A DNA stretch of 64,000 nucleotides. It comes from Actinokineospora baliensis. GTDB taxonomy: Bacteria > Actinomycetota > Actinomycetes > Mycobacteriales > Pseudonocardiaceae. Below, piece after piece: positions 27,050 to 36,025 of the stretch. The notes beneath the pieces are model-generated. The model was not told the DNA's origin. It saw only the letters and a list, made by a program, of their open reading frames with translations, and did no database searches. The DNA is taken from positions 186,001-250,000 of the forward strand of contig NZ_JAFBCK010000001.1 of NCBI RefSeq assembly GCF_016907695.1, written 5' to 3'. The translations under genes and the position numbers were made by a program. Each line of letters opens with the position of its first letter. Positions within the stretch are counted from its first letter, which is position 1.

Positions 27050-28062
27050 CGCTGCGCCCCCACCGGCGCGCGCAACCCGGCCTGCCGCTTGGCCTCCGAC
27101 AGCACCGCCACGACGGCGGCGCCGGTGGCGGGCTCGTCGGCGATCCGCTCCGCCCCGTCGAAGTGCCGGTAGGCGGCGGTCAGGAACGCCGCCAGCGAGT
27201 CGTCGCGGAAGACCGAGTCGACCTTGCCGCCCCTGGTGCGCACCGACAGTTGCGCGTACTCGTCCGCGGCGCTGATCGGGTAGTGCCCGACCAGGGTCCC
27301 GCCGTCGAGCTCCAGGGTGATCCGCCGCTCGCGCACCGGCGAGGTCAGGTCGGCGCGGATGTCGGTGTGCACCCCGTCGGCGTGCCGCAGCCGCAGCCAA
27401 GCGCTGCCCAGCGCGGGGAACACCGCGTCGCCGAGCAGCATGTCCGTGCAGCCCGCGCCGACGACCTCGCCCCGACCGGCGAGCAGCAGCGCCACCGCGA
27501 GCGAGTGCGGCACCTCTACGTCGAACGCGCTCGGGTGGTCGTCACCGGCCAGCGTCCTGGCGAAGCGCGGCTTGGACTGGGTGACCTCGATCGACCTGAG
27601 CTGCCCCAACCGCCCGCCGGTGAGCACGCCCCGGATCCGCGCGGTCAACTCGCTGCTGCGCCACTGGGTGACCGGCAGCAGGTCGAGGCCGCCGTGGTCG
27701 CACAGCCGCAGGATCTCCCGCAGCTCCACCTCGTCGGCGGCCAGCGGCTTCTCCACCAGGAACCGGCGGAACCCCAGGTCGGCCAGTTCGGTCAGCGGCC
27801 GCAGCCGGGCGCTGGGCCCGGTGCACAGGTGCACCACGGTCCGCTCCGGGTCCAGCAGGGTGGCCGCGTGCGCCAGCGAGTGCGCGACGGCGACGTCGCC
27901 GAGGTCGCCCGCCTCCCCCTCGGCGAGCCTGCGCCTCGGGTCGTACACGGTGATCGGCGGGCGGCCGAACGGCCTGCCGCCGCCGTGCCCGAGTTTGCGC
28001 AACACCGGCAGGTGCAGGCCTGCGCCTGCCCGGCCGAGCCCGACCACGAGCGTGCCCAGCAT
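27046..28062 (-). CDS. Gfo/Idh/MocA family oxidoreductase (first gene of operon)
   Basis: First gene of the seven-gene minus-strand operon, 338 residues. GLGRAGAGLHLPVLRKL is the Rossmann start, FLVEKPLAADEVEL carries the EKP catalytic lysine, and DVEVPHSLAVALLL supplies the segment with Asp and His expected for the second catalytic motif. It differs clearly from the other Gfo/Idh protein of the operon, so the two probably oxidise different positions or intermediates. GGAGG lies 10 bases before the ATG at 28062. The promoter must be in the 247-bp divergent region shared with the DegT gene at 28310. Confidence 0.9.
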   Translation of the reverse strand: MLGTLVVGLGRAGAGLHLPVLRKLGHGGGRPFGRPPITVYDPRRRLAEGEAGDLGDVAVAHSLAHAATLLDPERTVVHLCTGPSARLRPLTELADLGFRRFLVEKPLAADEVELREILRLCDHGGLDLLPVTQWRSSELTARIRGVLTGGRLGQLRSIEVTQSKPRFARTLAGDDHPSAFDVEVPHSLAVALLLAGRGEVVGAGCTDMLLGDAVFPALGSAWLRLRHADGVHTDIRADLTSPVRERRITLELDGGTLVGHYPISAADEYAQLSVRTRGGKVDSVFRDDSLAAFLTAAYRHFDGAERIADEPATGAAVVAVLSEAKRQAGLRAPVGAQR

Positions 28063-28309
28063 GGGTGGCGTGCCTCCTCCTGGCTCCTGGAACGCGCCAA
28101 CCCTGGTGTCCCCCCGGTGGGTGTGTCAACGCGGACCCCGGACCGCCACACGACCGTGTGATCTTTTGTTTGTGTTGCCGCGCAATGGATGTCGACCGCC
28201 TAGTTTGGACCCGATGCCGGGCCTGGGGCGGGCGTCGAGTCGCCAGTGGAGCGCCGCGGGCGAGAGCGGTACGGGACAAGCGAGTGCGGGACAAGCAGCG
28301 GGGACAGGC
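28063..28309. promoter_or_regulatory. Divergent promoter region of the biosynthetic locus
   Basis: This 247-bp gap separates the two divergent operons of the locus and is the only place for their promoters. The stretch 28150-28210 is markedly AT-richer (for example ATCTTTTGTTTGTGTTGC) than anything within 5 kb, with TAGTTTGG at 28201 as a possible -10 box for the rightward operon. No hexamer pair has ideal spacing, and I see no clear operator. Confidence 0.5.
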
Positions 28310-29497
28310 ATGGAGCACGCCGCGGTAGTCGCGGATCGGGGGACCGCGGCCGCGGTCCCCTTCTTCACCCAGGCGGCGTCGTTCACCGCGCTGTGGCCGT
28401 CGATCAAGGACAACCTCGAGGCGGTGCTCGACCGCGGCAAGTACTCGCACGGGCCGCTGGTCGGCCGGTTCGAGGAAGCGCTGGCCGAGTACCTGGGCGC
28501 CGGGCACGTGGTCGGGGTCAACTCGGGCACCGACGCACTGGTGCTGCTGCTGCGCGCCGCCGGGCTGCAACCGGGCGACGAGGTGGTGGTGCCCGCGTTC
28601 AGCTTCGTGGCCTCAGCCTCGTCGGTGGTACTCGCGGGCGGGACACCGACCTTCGCCGACATCGACCCGGTGACCTACGGCATCGACACCGGCACCGCCG
28701 CGGTCACCGTGGCGACCAGGATGGTCATGCCGGTGCACCTGTTCTGCCAGCTCGCCGACCTCGGCTCGGTGGTCGCCTTCGCCCAGCGGCACGCGCTGAC
28801 GGTGGTGGAGGACAGCGCGGAGGCCATCGGGATGCGCTGGGACGGCACGCACGCGGGCCTGCACGGCGCGGGCGGGGTGCTCTCGTTCTTCCCCACCAAG
28901 ACCCTCGGCGCGCTGGGCGACGCGGGCGCGGTGATCACCGACGACGCCAGGATCGCCGAGACCGCCGCCGCGCTGCGCCACCACGGCCGGTTCGGGCACA
29001 CCCTGGACAACTTCCCCGGCATCGCCACCGAGACCACGCTGCCCGGCCTCAACAGCAAGATGGACGACGTCCAGGCCGCTGTCCTGCTCGCGAAGCTGGC
29101 CACGCTCGACGCCGACATCGCCCGCCGGGCGCACCTCGCAGCGCTCTACAGCGAGGGCCTGCGCGGGTGCCCCGGTGTCCGCCGCCTGCCGACGGTGGTG
29201 GAGCGGGAGGTGGACACGACCGCGGTGTTCTACGTCTACCTGGTCGAGGTCGACCACCGCGACGCGCTCGCTGCGTACCTGGCGGCCAACTCGGTCGGCA
29301 CCGAGACGTACTACCCGGTGCCGCTGCACCTGCAGCCCTGCTTCGCCCACCTCGGGTACCGCAGGGGCCAGTTCCCGCACGCCGAGGCCGCCTGCGCGAA
29401 CGCCGTGGCGCTACCCCTCTACCCGGACCTCACCGAGGCCCAGGTGGACCGGGTCTGCTCGCTGGTGCGCGCCTTCTACGGCGGGGGTGGCGCGTGA
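28310..29497 (+). CDS. DegT/DnrJ/EryC1/StrS aminotransferase 1
   Basis: PLP-dependent sugar or cyclitol aminotransferase, 395 residues, first gene of the rightward operon. Segments: GRFEEALAEYLGAGHVVGVN, GTDALVLLLRAAG, VVVPAFSFVASASSV, VVEDSAEAIGMRW (Asp168 on the PLP nitrogen) and FFPTKTLGALGDAGAV (PLP Lys197). The PTKTLG form is typical of VioA/WbpE-like enzymes acting on 3- or 4-keto sugars. It would add an amino group to a ketone made by one of the divergent Gfo/Idh enzymes (inference). Its ribosome site is weak. The stop overlaps the next gene as GTGA. It is distinct from the second DegT enzyme, so two amination steps are likely. Confidence 0.92.
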   Translation: MEHAAVVADRGTAAAVPFFTQAASFTALWPSIKDNLEAVLDRGKYSHGPLVGRFEEALAEYLGAGHVVGVNSGTDALVLLLRAAGLQPGDEVVVPAFSFVASASSVVLAGGTPTFADIDPVTYGIDTGTAAVTVATRMVMPVHLFCQLADLGSVVAFAQRHALTVVEDSAEAIGMRWDGTHAGLHGAGGVLSFFPTKTLGALGDAGAVITDDARIAETAAALRHHGRFGHTLDNFPGIATETTLPGLNSKMDDVQAAVLLAKLATLDADIARRAHLAALYSEGLRGCPGVRRLPTVVEREVDTTAVFYVYLVEVDHRDALAAYLAANSVGTETYYPVPLHLQPCFAHLGYRRGQFPHAEAACANAVALPLYPDLTEAQVDRVCSLVRAFYGGGGA

Positions 29498-30618
29498 CGC
29501 TGCCGTTCTTCCCGCCGGACCTGTTCGACCACGACCGGGATGTGCTGCTGGAGACGGTGTACCGGATCGGGACCGGCGCCGGGCAGCGGTTCATCCTGGG
29601 CGACCGGACGGCGGCATTCGAGCAGGCGCTGCGGTTGCAGTTGGGCGCGGCGGACGTGGTCGCCTGCGGCAGCGGGACCACGGCGCTGACGCTGGTGCTG
29701 CGGGCGATGGGGGTCGGTGCCGGGGACGAGGTGGTGGTGCCCGCGTTCGGGTGCGCGCCGCTGGCGTCGTCGGTGATCTCGGTCGGGGCGACGCCGGTGT
29801 TCGCCGACGTGCACCCGTGGACGATGGTCGTGGAGCCCTACGAGGTCGAGTCGGCGATCTCGGGCCGGACCGCGGCGATCATGCCCGCGCACATGTTCTC
29901 GGTGATGGCCGACATGCCCACGATGCGCGAGCTGGCGATCCGGCACGGGGTGCGGCTGGTCGAGGACTCCGCGGTGGCCCAGGGCGGTGAGCTCGCCGGT
30001 CTGCAGGCTGGCCGCTGGGGCGACGCGGGGGTGTTCTCGTTCGTGCAGGTCAAGACCTTCGGGTCGATCGGCGAGGGCGGCGCGGTGGTCACCGACGACG
30101 CGGAGCTGGGCCGGATGGTGCGGATGCTGCGCAACCACGGCCAGGACGGGCACACCCGGTTCGTGCACCACGTGGTCGGCCACAACAGCCGGTTCGACGA
30201 GGTGATGGCCGACTTCCAGCTGCACCGGCTGCCCGGTCTCGCCGCGCGGTTGCGCCGTCGCGCCGAGATCGCCGACTACTACACCGAGCGGTTCGCCCCG
30301 CTGGTCGAGCGCGGCGTGCAGCCCCCGCCGCCGGGGCGCGACGGGCGCTGCTTCTACGTGTACTCGCTGCTGGCCGAGCGCCGCGACGACCTCAAGCGGC
30401 ACCTGGCCACCCGCGGTGTCGGCAGCCACGTCTACTACCCGGCCCCGTTGCCCGCCCAGCCCGCGTTCGCGCCCTACGCCCGCCCCGGTCAGTACTGGCC
30501 GCACGCGGAACTGGCCAGCGCCCGCACGCTCGCCCTGCCCATCTACCCGCACCTGACCGACGCCCAGGTCGAACACATCGCCGACGCGGTCTGCGACTTC
30601 CCCGGGAGTCCCCGATGA
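29494..30618 (+). CDS. DegT/DnrJ/EryC1/StrS aminotransferase 2
   Basis: Second sugar or cyclitol aminotransferase, 374 residues, starting at GTG 29494 inside the stop of the first. PLP residues are LVEDSAVAQGG (Asp158) and FSFVQVKTFGSIGEGG (Lys187); ACGSGTTALTLVLRAMG and VVVPAFGCAPLASSV are the conserved N-terminal segments. The VQVKTFG active-site loop differs from PTKTLG in the first enzyme, implying another substrate. The C-terminal HVYYPAPLPAQPAF segment is normal. Two different DegT proteins beside two different Gfo/Idh proteins suggest two oxidation/amination rounds, that is a diamino sugar or cyclitol. Confidence 0.92.
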   Translation: MTLPFFPPDLFDHDRDVLLETVYRIGTGAGQRFILGDRTAAFEQALRLQLGAADVVACGSGTTALTLVLRAMGVGAGDEVVVPAFGCAPLASSVISVGATPVFADVHPWTMVVEPYEVESAISGRTAAIMPAHMFSVMADMPTMRELAIRHGVRLVEDSAVAQGGELAGLQAGRWGDAGVFSFVQVKTFGSIGEGGAVVTDDAELGRMVRMLRNHGQDGHTRFVHHVVGHNSRFDEVMADFQLHRLPGLAARLRRRAEIADYYTERFAPLVERGVQPPPPGRDGRCFYVYSLLAERRDDLKRHLATRGVGSHVYYPAPLPAQPAFAPYARPGQYWPHAELASARTLALPIYPHLTDAQVEHIADAVCDFPGSPR

Positions 30619-31571
30619 CCATGCCCCTGTCCCAAGGGCCGCTCGCCCCGGCCGCCGCGCGCGTGCGGCTGGGCGCGTACGCCCGGCTCGCCAAGCTCGA
30701 CGTCTGGGACTACTACCTGGCGCTGCCGCTGGCCTGGTCGCTGGTCGGGTTCGGCCCGTCGGCGCTGGTGCCGCTGCTGGTCTTCGGCCTGGGCACGGTC
30801 TGCGTGGTCGCCGGTTCGGTGGCCTTCGACGACGTGACCGGCTACCGCGACGGCAGCGACGCGGCCAACTACGGCCAGAACGCCCCTGCCCGCAAGCTGG
30901 CCAGGAAGCCGTTGCTCACCGGGGAGTTGAGCGAGGCGGAGGCCATCCGGTTCGGCTGGCTGGCCGTCGGCGCCGGCGCCGCGCTGTGGGTGCTGGCCTT
31001 CGCGGTCGCCCCCTTCGCTCCACTGTGGACCGCTCTGGTCGCCGCGCTGTGCCTGGTGTCCGCCGTCCAGTACTCGTGGGGCCTCAAGATCAGCTACCGC
31101 GGCTGGCAGGAGGTGTTCCTCGCGGGCTTCGGCACCGGCCTCGTGCTCGTCGGCGCCGGGTTGACCACCGGCGGGATCACCGGGTTCGGCGCCGTCCAAG
31201 CCGTCCTCTTCGGACTGGGTCCGCTGCTGTTCGGCGTGTACTCCAACACCCGCGACGCCGACGGCGACGCCGCGGTGGGTCGACCCACGGTGGCCGCGGT
31301 GCTGAGCCCGTTGGGGAACAAGGCGTTCATCGCCGCGCTGACCGTCGCCGAGGTGGCGCTCGTGGTCACCTCGGCCGGGCTCGGCCCGGCGCCGTGGTGG
31401 TTCGGGCTGGCCATGCTGCCCGCCATGGGCGTGCGGGTCGCGCAGTTGCGCCGCGGCGTCGGCCTCGGCGACCTGCTCGCCGCCCGGTCGCTCGGCCTGC
31501 GCGCCCACCGCACCACCACCGCGACGCTGATCGCGGTCAACCTGATCCTCCTGGTTGGAGCCGGTTCGTGA
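30615..31571 (+). CDS. UbiA family prenyltransferase
   Basis: Integral membrane prenyltransferase, 318 residues, with about eight hydrophobic segments. UbiA enzymes move a prenyl group from a diphosphate to an aromatic or other acceptor in the membrane. The two Asp-rich metal motifs are at 71-80 (FDDVTGYRDG) and 209-218 (YSNTRDADGD). The first Asn of the usual NDxxDxxxD motif is replaced, as the sequence reads AFDDVTGYRD. It is not close to the decaprenyl-phosphoribose synthase type, despite the DprE2 homologue nearby. It overlaps both neighbours by 4 bp. The polyprenyl synthase at 39379 is a plausible source of its donor. Confidence 0.9.
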   Translation: MTMPLSQGPLAPAAARVRLGAYARLAKLDVWDYYLALPLAWSLVGFGPSALVPLLVFGLGTVCVVAGSVAFDDVTGYRDGSDAANYGQNAPARKLARKPLLTGELSEAEAIRFGWLAVGAGAALWVLAFAVAPFAPLWTALVAALCLVSAVQYSWGLKISYRGWQEVFLAGFGTGLVLVGAGLTTGGITGFGAVQAVLFGLGPLLFGVYSNTRDADGDAAVGRPTVAAVLSPLGNKAFIAALTVAEVALVVTSAGLGPAPWWFGLAMLPAMGVRVAQLRRGVGLGDLLAARSLGLRAHRTTTATLIAVNLILLVGAGS

Positions 31572-32878
31572 GCCCAGATCTGGATGTCGCCGTCGTCGGA
31601 GCCGGGATCGCGGGCCTGGCCGCCGCGTACCGCCTGCGCGCGCAGGGCAGGTCCGTGCACGTCTTCGAGTCGGCCGAGGACGTCGGCGGCCGCATGCGCA
31701 CCCTGCGCCGCGGCGGGTACCTCGCCGACACCGGCGCCGAGATGATCGGCAGCACCGGCTACCCGGCCACCTGGCGGCTCCTCGACGACCTGCGGATCAG
31801 CCGCGACGACGTGCCGCTGATCGGCGCGGACCTGGCCATGTGGCGCGACGACCGCGCGCACCGGCACGTCGGCGACCCGCGCGCGCTGCTCACCGGCGCC
31901 GGGCTCGGCGTCGCCGCGAGGCTCGACCTGATCGCCCTGCTCGGCGGTGCGGCGGCGCGGCGCAAGGCCTACGACGTCGACGCGCCGGAGGCCACCCCGC
32001 TGGGCACCCGCACCATCGCCGAGATCGCCAAGGGCGACCTGCACGACTACCTGCTGCAGCCGCTGGCGGGCGGCTACTTCGGTTGGGACACCGCCGAAGC
32101 GTGCGCGGGTCCGTTCGTCAGCCACCTGCTGGCGGTCGGCGCGACCAAGACCTTCCGCACCTACCGCGACGGCATGGACGCCGTGGCGCGCAGGCTGGCC
32201 GAGGAGGTCGAGGTCAGCACGGGCGTCCCGGTCCGCGAGGTGGCCACCACCGGGACCGGTGCGCGGCTGGTCGCCGACCGCACCCCGCTGACCGCGCGGA
32301 CCGTCGTGCTCGCCGTGCCCGCACCGGTCGCCGCCGACCTGCACCCCGGTGCGCCGGAGTACGTGCGGCTGTGCCGGTACCGGTCGATGATCAAGGTGGT
32401 CTGCCCGCTGTCGCGGCCGCTGGACGCGCTGCCGGGGTCGTTCGCGCTGGCCGTGCCCGAGGTGGAGAACGACGTCCTGGCCGGGGTGGTGTTCGACGAC
32501 CGCAAGCACCTCGGCCGGGTGCCCGCCGGGCGGGGCATGGTCAGCCTGGTGGTCAGCCCCGGCGCGGTGCCGGAGCTGATCGGGGCCAGCGACGACGAGA
32601 TCAGCCGGACCCTGGTCGCGCACGCCGAGCAGTACCTGCCCGGTCTCGCGCACGCGTTGCGCGACACCGTGGTCAGCCGGTTCGAGCACGGCCTGCCGAT
32701 GCCGACCGCCGCCGCGCTCGCCGCCCGCGCCGAGTTCGCCGAGCGCCCGCCCGCCGCCGTCGAGTACGCGGGCGACTGGTACGCGTTGCGCCCCAGCAGC
32801 GAGGCCGCGGTCCGCTCCGCCGAACTGGTCGCCGAACGCCTGTCCACAGCGGACTCCCCGGCGGTGGCCCGTGGCTGA
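31568..32878 (+). CDS. FAD-dependent amine oxidase/desaturase-type protein
   Basis: Flavoprotein of 436 residues in the amine oxidase/protoporphyrinogen oxidase/phytoene desaturase superfamily. AVVGAGIAGLAAAYRLRAQG and VFESAEDVGGRMRTL are the FAD motifs; the C-terminus AVEYAGDWYA is the last FAD contact of this superfamily. Reactions in the family are oxidations of C-N or C-C bonds, including desaturation of isoprenoid chains. It is not DprE1-like. GTG 31568 overlaps the UbiA stop (GTGA), and the 3' end overlaps the methyltransferase start by 8 bp. Acting next to a UbiA enzyme, it may oxidise the prenylated ring or the prenyl chain (inference). Confidence 0.87.
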   Translation: MSPDLDVAVVGAGIAGLAAAYRLRAQGRSVHVFESAEDVGGRMRTLRRGGYLADTGAEMIGSTGYPATWRLLDDLRISRDDVPLIGADLAMWRDDRAHRHVGDPRALLTGAGLGVAARLDLIALLGGAAARRKAYDVDAPEATPLGTRTIAEIAKGDLHDYLLQPLAGGYFGWDTAEACAGPFVSHLLAVGATKTFRTYRDGMDAVARRLAEEVEVSTGVPVREVATTGTGARLVADRTPLTARTVVLAVPAPVAADLHPGAPEYVRLCRYRSMIKVVCPLSRPLDALPGSFALAVPEVENDVLAGVVFDDRKHLGRVPAGRGMVSLVVSPGAVPELIGASDDEISRTLVAHAEQYLPGLAHALRDTVVSRFEHGLPMPTAAALAARAEFAERPPAAVEYAGDWYALRPSSEAAVRSAELVAERLSTADSPAVARG

Positions 32879-33683
32879 GCCCGCCGTCTTCGGCCGCCCG
32901 GCCATCAGCTACGTCTTCGGCACCTCCTTCGCCAGGGAGCAGGAACGGCTCGCACTCGGCGAGCTCCTCTGGGACCCGGGCACGACGAGCAGGCTCGCGG
33001 CGCTGGGGATCGGCCCCGGGACGCGCTGCCTGGAGGTCGGTGTCGGGCACGGGTCGATCGCGGGCTGGCTGGCCGAGCAGGGCGCCGCGGTCACCGCGGT
33101 GGACATCGACATCTCGCGCGCGTTGTGGCTGCGTCAGCACGGGATCTCCTTGCACGAAGCCGATGTCCTGCGCGACGGGGTGCCGGGCACGGGGTACCAC
33201 GTCGTGCACGCCCGGCTCGTGGTGCAGCACCTGGCGAACCGCAGGGACGCGGTGCGGCGGATGGTCGCGGCGTTGCGCCCCGGCGGGCACCTGGTGCTCG
33301 AGGACACCGACACGGCGACGACCCTGGCGACCGCGGACGGTGTGCTGCGGCCCCGGGTGCGCGACGCGGCGTACACGGTGATGGCCGAGTCCGGGTACCA
33401 CCCGCGCTGCGGCCTGCTCGATGTCGACCTCGCGGTGGCGGCCGGGTTGGTGGACGTGCGCGCCGAGGGGCGGGCCGAGGTGGTGACCGGTGGCACGCCG
33501 CAGGGGCGGTGGTTCGCGCTGTGGCTGGAGCACCTGCGCCCGGCGATGGTGGGCCGCGGCCTGGTGTCGGAGGCCGAGGTGGACGCCGCGCTGGCCGATC
33601 TCGCCGATCCCGAGGTGCGCTGGCTGTCCCAGGTGATGATCACGGTGGTCGGTCGGAAGGGCGGCGATGAGCAAGCCGCGTGA
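32871..33683 (+). CDS. Class I SAM-dependent methyltransferase
   Basis: 270-residue SAM-dependent methyltransferase. Motif I is CLEVGVGHGSIAGWLAEQG, followed by AVDIDIS (motif II acid), YHVVHARLVVQHLANR (motif IV region) and LRPGGHLVLEDTD (motif VI). The acceptor is not predictable; quinone, sugar and small-molecule O- or N-methylation are all possible. GTG 32871 overlaps the flavoprotein gene by 8 bp, and the 3' end overlaps the AMP-ligase gene by 17 bp, so it is embedded in the operon. Length is typical of the UbiE/Coq5-like group. Confidence 0.9.
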   Translation: MAEPAVFGRPAISYVFGTSFAREQERLALGELLWDPGTTSRLAALGIGPGTRCLEVGVGHGSIAGWLAEQGAAVTAVDIDISRALWLRQHGISLHEADVLRDGVPGTGYHVVHARLVVQHLANRRDAVRRMVAALRPGGHLVLEDTDTATTLATADGVLRPRVRDAAYTVMAESGYHPRCGLLDVDLAVAAGLVDVRAEGRAEVVTGGTPQGRWFALWLEHLRPAMVGRGLVSEAEVDAALADLADPEVRWLSQVMITVVGRKGGDEQAA

Positions 33684-35256
33684 TCTCGGCACGCTGTTCG
33701 ACGAACTCGTCGACCGCAAGACCCGCACCACGGTCCGGCTGGCCAGGCCGCTGGACATCGCGCCGGACTTCGGCACCACCTACGACGTGCCCGCGCTGGC
33801 CGCCCTGGTGCGCAACGCCGCCGGGTGGCTGCACACCGCCGGGGTCCGGCCGGGTGATCGGGTGGCGATCGTCAAGCGCAACCACTGGGACTACGTGCTG
33901 CTGGCGTGCGCCGCGGTCCGGGTCGGGGCGGTGCCCGCGCTGCTGTCGGACCAACTGGCGCCGCACACCCTGGAGGTCATGCTCGAGCGGCTGGAGCCCG
34001 CGCTGCTGATCACCACCCGCGCGGTTCTCGACACCGCTCGCGCGCACGGCATCACGCTGATCTCGCGGGCGGCGCGCACGGTCACGCTGGAGGGCCGCTA
34101 CCCGGACACCCTCAACCTGGAGCGGCTGACCGGCCACGAGCCGCCCGCGCCGGTCTCCCGCGACGACGACGAGCCGCTGCTGATCGTGCACACCTCGGGG
34201 ACCACCGGGGTGCCGAAGCTGGTGGTGCACACCAACAGCACGCTGGTGCTGGGCTTGGCGGGCGGCGAGTGCACCCGGCTGCCGGTCGTGTCGGCCCGCA
34301 AGCGCGACACGGTCTGCTCGGCGATCGCGTTCAGCCACGGCCGCGCGGTGCCGTGGACGATCAGCGCGCTGTGGTTGGCGCCGCGCGAGATCCTGATCGC
34401 CGACTCGGCCGACGACGCCGAACCCCTGCTGCGCGCCCACCCGCCGACGACCCTGGAGGCCCTGCCGTCCACGTTCGTCCGCTGGCGACCGCTGCTGGAG
34501 CGCCCCGACCACCCCTTCCGCGACATCCGCGTCTTCATCAGCACCTTCGACGCCGTGCACCCCCCGACGCTGCGCGCCTTCCTGAACGGCACCCGCAAGC
34601 GCCCGCTGTGGGTCCAGGTGTGGGGCCAGAGCGAAACCGGTCCGCTCACCTTCCGCTTCCTCACCCGCCGCTCGCTGTCCCGCCGCGACGCGCGGCACCC
34701 CACCACCCGCAACCTCGGCCGCCCGGCCCCCGGCCGGACCCGCCTGCGCGTGGTCGACCCGCATTCCTTCGCGCCGGTCCCGCGCGGTACGCCGGGCCTG
34801 GTGCTGGCCAAGACCCCCACCCAGTGCGTCGACTACCTCGGGGAGCGCGAGCGCTGGCTGGCCAAGACCGACGGGCAGTGGTGGAACACCGGCGACATCG
34901 GGGTGCGGACCCGCTGGGGGTCGTACCTGATGCTGGACCGGGAGGTGGACGTGCTGCCCGGGCAGAGCTGCGTGGAACTGGAGGACGTCCTGGAGGAACG
35001 CGTCCCCAACGTCGTCGAGTGCGTCGTGCTGGGCACCCCGGGCAGGCTGCCGCAGCCGGTCGTGGTGACCCGCGACGGGGTCTTGGACCCGCAGGCCTGG
35101 CGGAGTGCCTCGCGCGACCTGCCCGCGTTGGCCGAACCGGTGGTTCTCGCGTGGGAGCAGATTCCGCGCACGGGCACGGGCAAGGTCCGGCGGATGGAGC
35201 TGCGCGCGGTTCTGCGAGCCGGCCAAGATACGTTTGGCACCGGCCGCTGGACGTGA
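33667..35256 (+). CDS. AMP-dependent synthetase/ligase
   Basis: Acyl-adenylate-forming enzyme (ANL superfamily), 529 residues, last gene of the rightward operon. The P-loop HTSGTTGVPK is at about 175-184, followed by WGQSETGP, WNTGDIG (ATP-ribose Asp) and the C-terminal catalytic Lys506 in GTGKVRRMEL. It should activate a carboxylate as AMP ester and pass it to CoA, an amine or a carrier. No carrier-protein gene is in the locus, so CoA or an amine acceptor is more likely (inference). It overlaps the methyltransferase gene by 17 bp. The next gene is convergent, 31 bp away, and marks the operon end. Confidence 0.92.
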   Translation: MSKPRDLGTLFDELVDRKTRTTVRLARPLDIAPDFGTTYDVPALAALVRNAAGWLHTAGVRPGDRVAIVKRNHWDYVLLACAAVRVGAVPALLSDQLAPHTLEVMLERLEPALLITTRAVLDTARAHGITLISRAARTVTLEGRYPDTLNLERLTGHEPPAPVSRDDDEPLLIVHTSGTTGVPKLVVHTNSTLVLGLAGGECTRLPVVSARKRDTVCSAIAFSHGRAVPWTISALWLAPREILIADSADDAEPLLRAHPPTTLEALPSTFVRWRPLLERPDHPFRDIRVFISTFDAVHPPTLRAFLNGTRKRPLWVQVWGQSETGPLTFRFLTRRSLSRRDARHPTTRNLGRPAPGRTRLRVVDPHSFAPVPRGTPGLVLAKTPTQCVDYLGERERWLAKTDGQWWNTGDIGVRTRWGSYLMLDREVDVLPGQSCVELEDVLEERVPNVVECVVLGTPGRLPQPVVVTRDGVLDPQAWRSASRDLPALAEPVVLAWEQIPRTGTGKVRRMELRAVLRAGQDTFGTGRWT

Positions 35257-35287
35257 TTTCGACGCCAGTCGTTCACCTATTACCGGA

Positions 35288-36025
35288 TCATCGGGGAAGC
35301 TTGCGCCAGATCCGGCGGGGCAGCAGGCGCATGCCGAAGAACACCGGTCGCAAAACACCGGGTACCCACACCTCACCCCGCCCGCGGCGCAGAGCGCGGA
35401 CCGTCGCCGCGGCCACCTGGGCCGGGGTGGAGGAGAACGGCGCCGGGGACATACCCTCGGTCATCCGGCCGATCACGAACCCCGGCCGCACGAGCAGCAG
35501 GCGCGCGCCGGAGCCCGCGAGGGCGTCGGCGAGGCCGCTGGCGAAACCGTCCAAGCCCGCCTTCGCCGACCCGTAGACGTAGTTGGCCCGGCGGACCCGG
35601 GTGCCCGCCACGGAGGAGAAGACGACCAGGGTCCCCGACCGCTGGCGGCGGAGCAGGGTCGCCAGGTGGGTCAGGACCGACACGTGGGCCACGTAGTCGG
35701 TGTGGACCACCGCCAGGGCGTGGTCGACATCGGTCTCGGCCCGGGTTTGGTCGCCCAGCACGCCGAAGGCGACGATGACGGTGTCGAGCCGACCGTGCGC
35801 CTCGACGAGGGAGTCGAGCAGCCGCGAGTGGGCGGTGAGGTCGTCGGCGTCGAACTCGGCGGTGTGCACGGCGGTGGCTCCCGCGGCGCGGAGCGCGGCC
35901 TGCTGGTGATCAAGATCACCGGCCCTCCTGGCGGCCAGGACGACCTCCCGGCCCTGCGCCAGCAGGCGCGCCACCTCTAGTCCGATCTCGCTGCGCCCGC
36001 CGAGGACGACCACCACACCGCTCAT
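35288..36025 (-). CDS. dprE2: DprE2-like decaprenylphosphoryl-2-keto-ribose reductase
   Basis: Short-chain dehydrogenase, 245 residues, closely patterned on mycobacterial DprE2, which with DprE1 converts decaprenylphosphoryl ribose to the arabinose donor of cell-wall arabinan. Shared marks are GGRSEIGLEVARLL, VIVAFGVLGDQ, RVRRANYVYGSAKAGLDGFA (YxxxK), LLLVRPGFVIGRMTEG and the C-terminal PRRIWRKLPR. No DprE1 or arabinosyltransferase is in the window, so it is either a detached copy of the cell-wall enzyme or a paralogue recruited to the prenyl-linked pathway next door. It is convergent with the AMP ligase and divergent from the encapsulin operon. Confidence 0.85.
   Translation of the reverse strand: MSGVVVVLGGRSEIGLEVARLLAQGREVVLAARRAGDLDHQQAALRAAGATAVHTAEFDADDLTAHSRLLDSLVEAHGRLDTVIVAFGVLGDQTRAETDVDHALAVVHTDYVAHVSVLTHLATLLRRQRSGTLVVFSSVAGTRVRRANYVYGSAKAGLDGFASGLADALAGSGARLLLVRPGFVIGRMTEGMSPAPFSSTPAQVAAATVRALRRGRGEVWVPGVLRPVFFGMRLLPRRIWRKLPR

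Noticed and set aside
28246..29493. Plus-strand Arg-rich frame preceding and continuous with the second DegT gene
   Set aside because: Overlaps the first DegT gene in another phase; the real second gene starts at GTG 29494.
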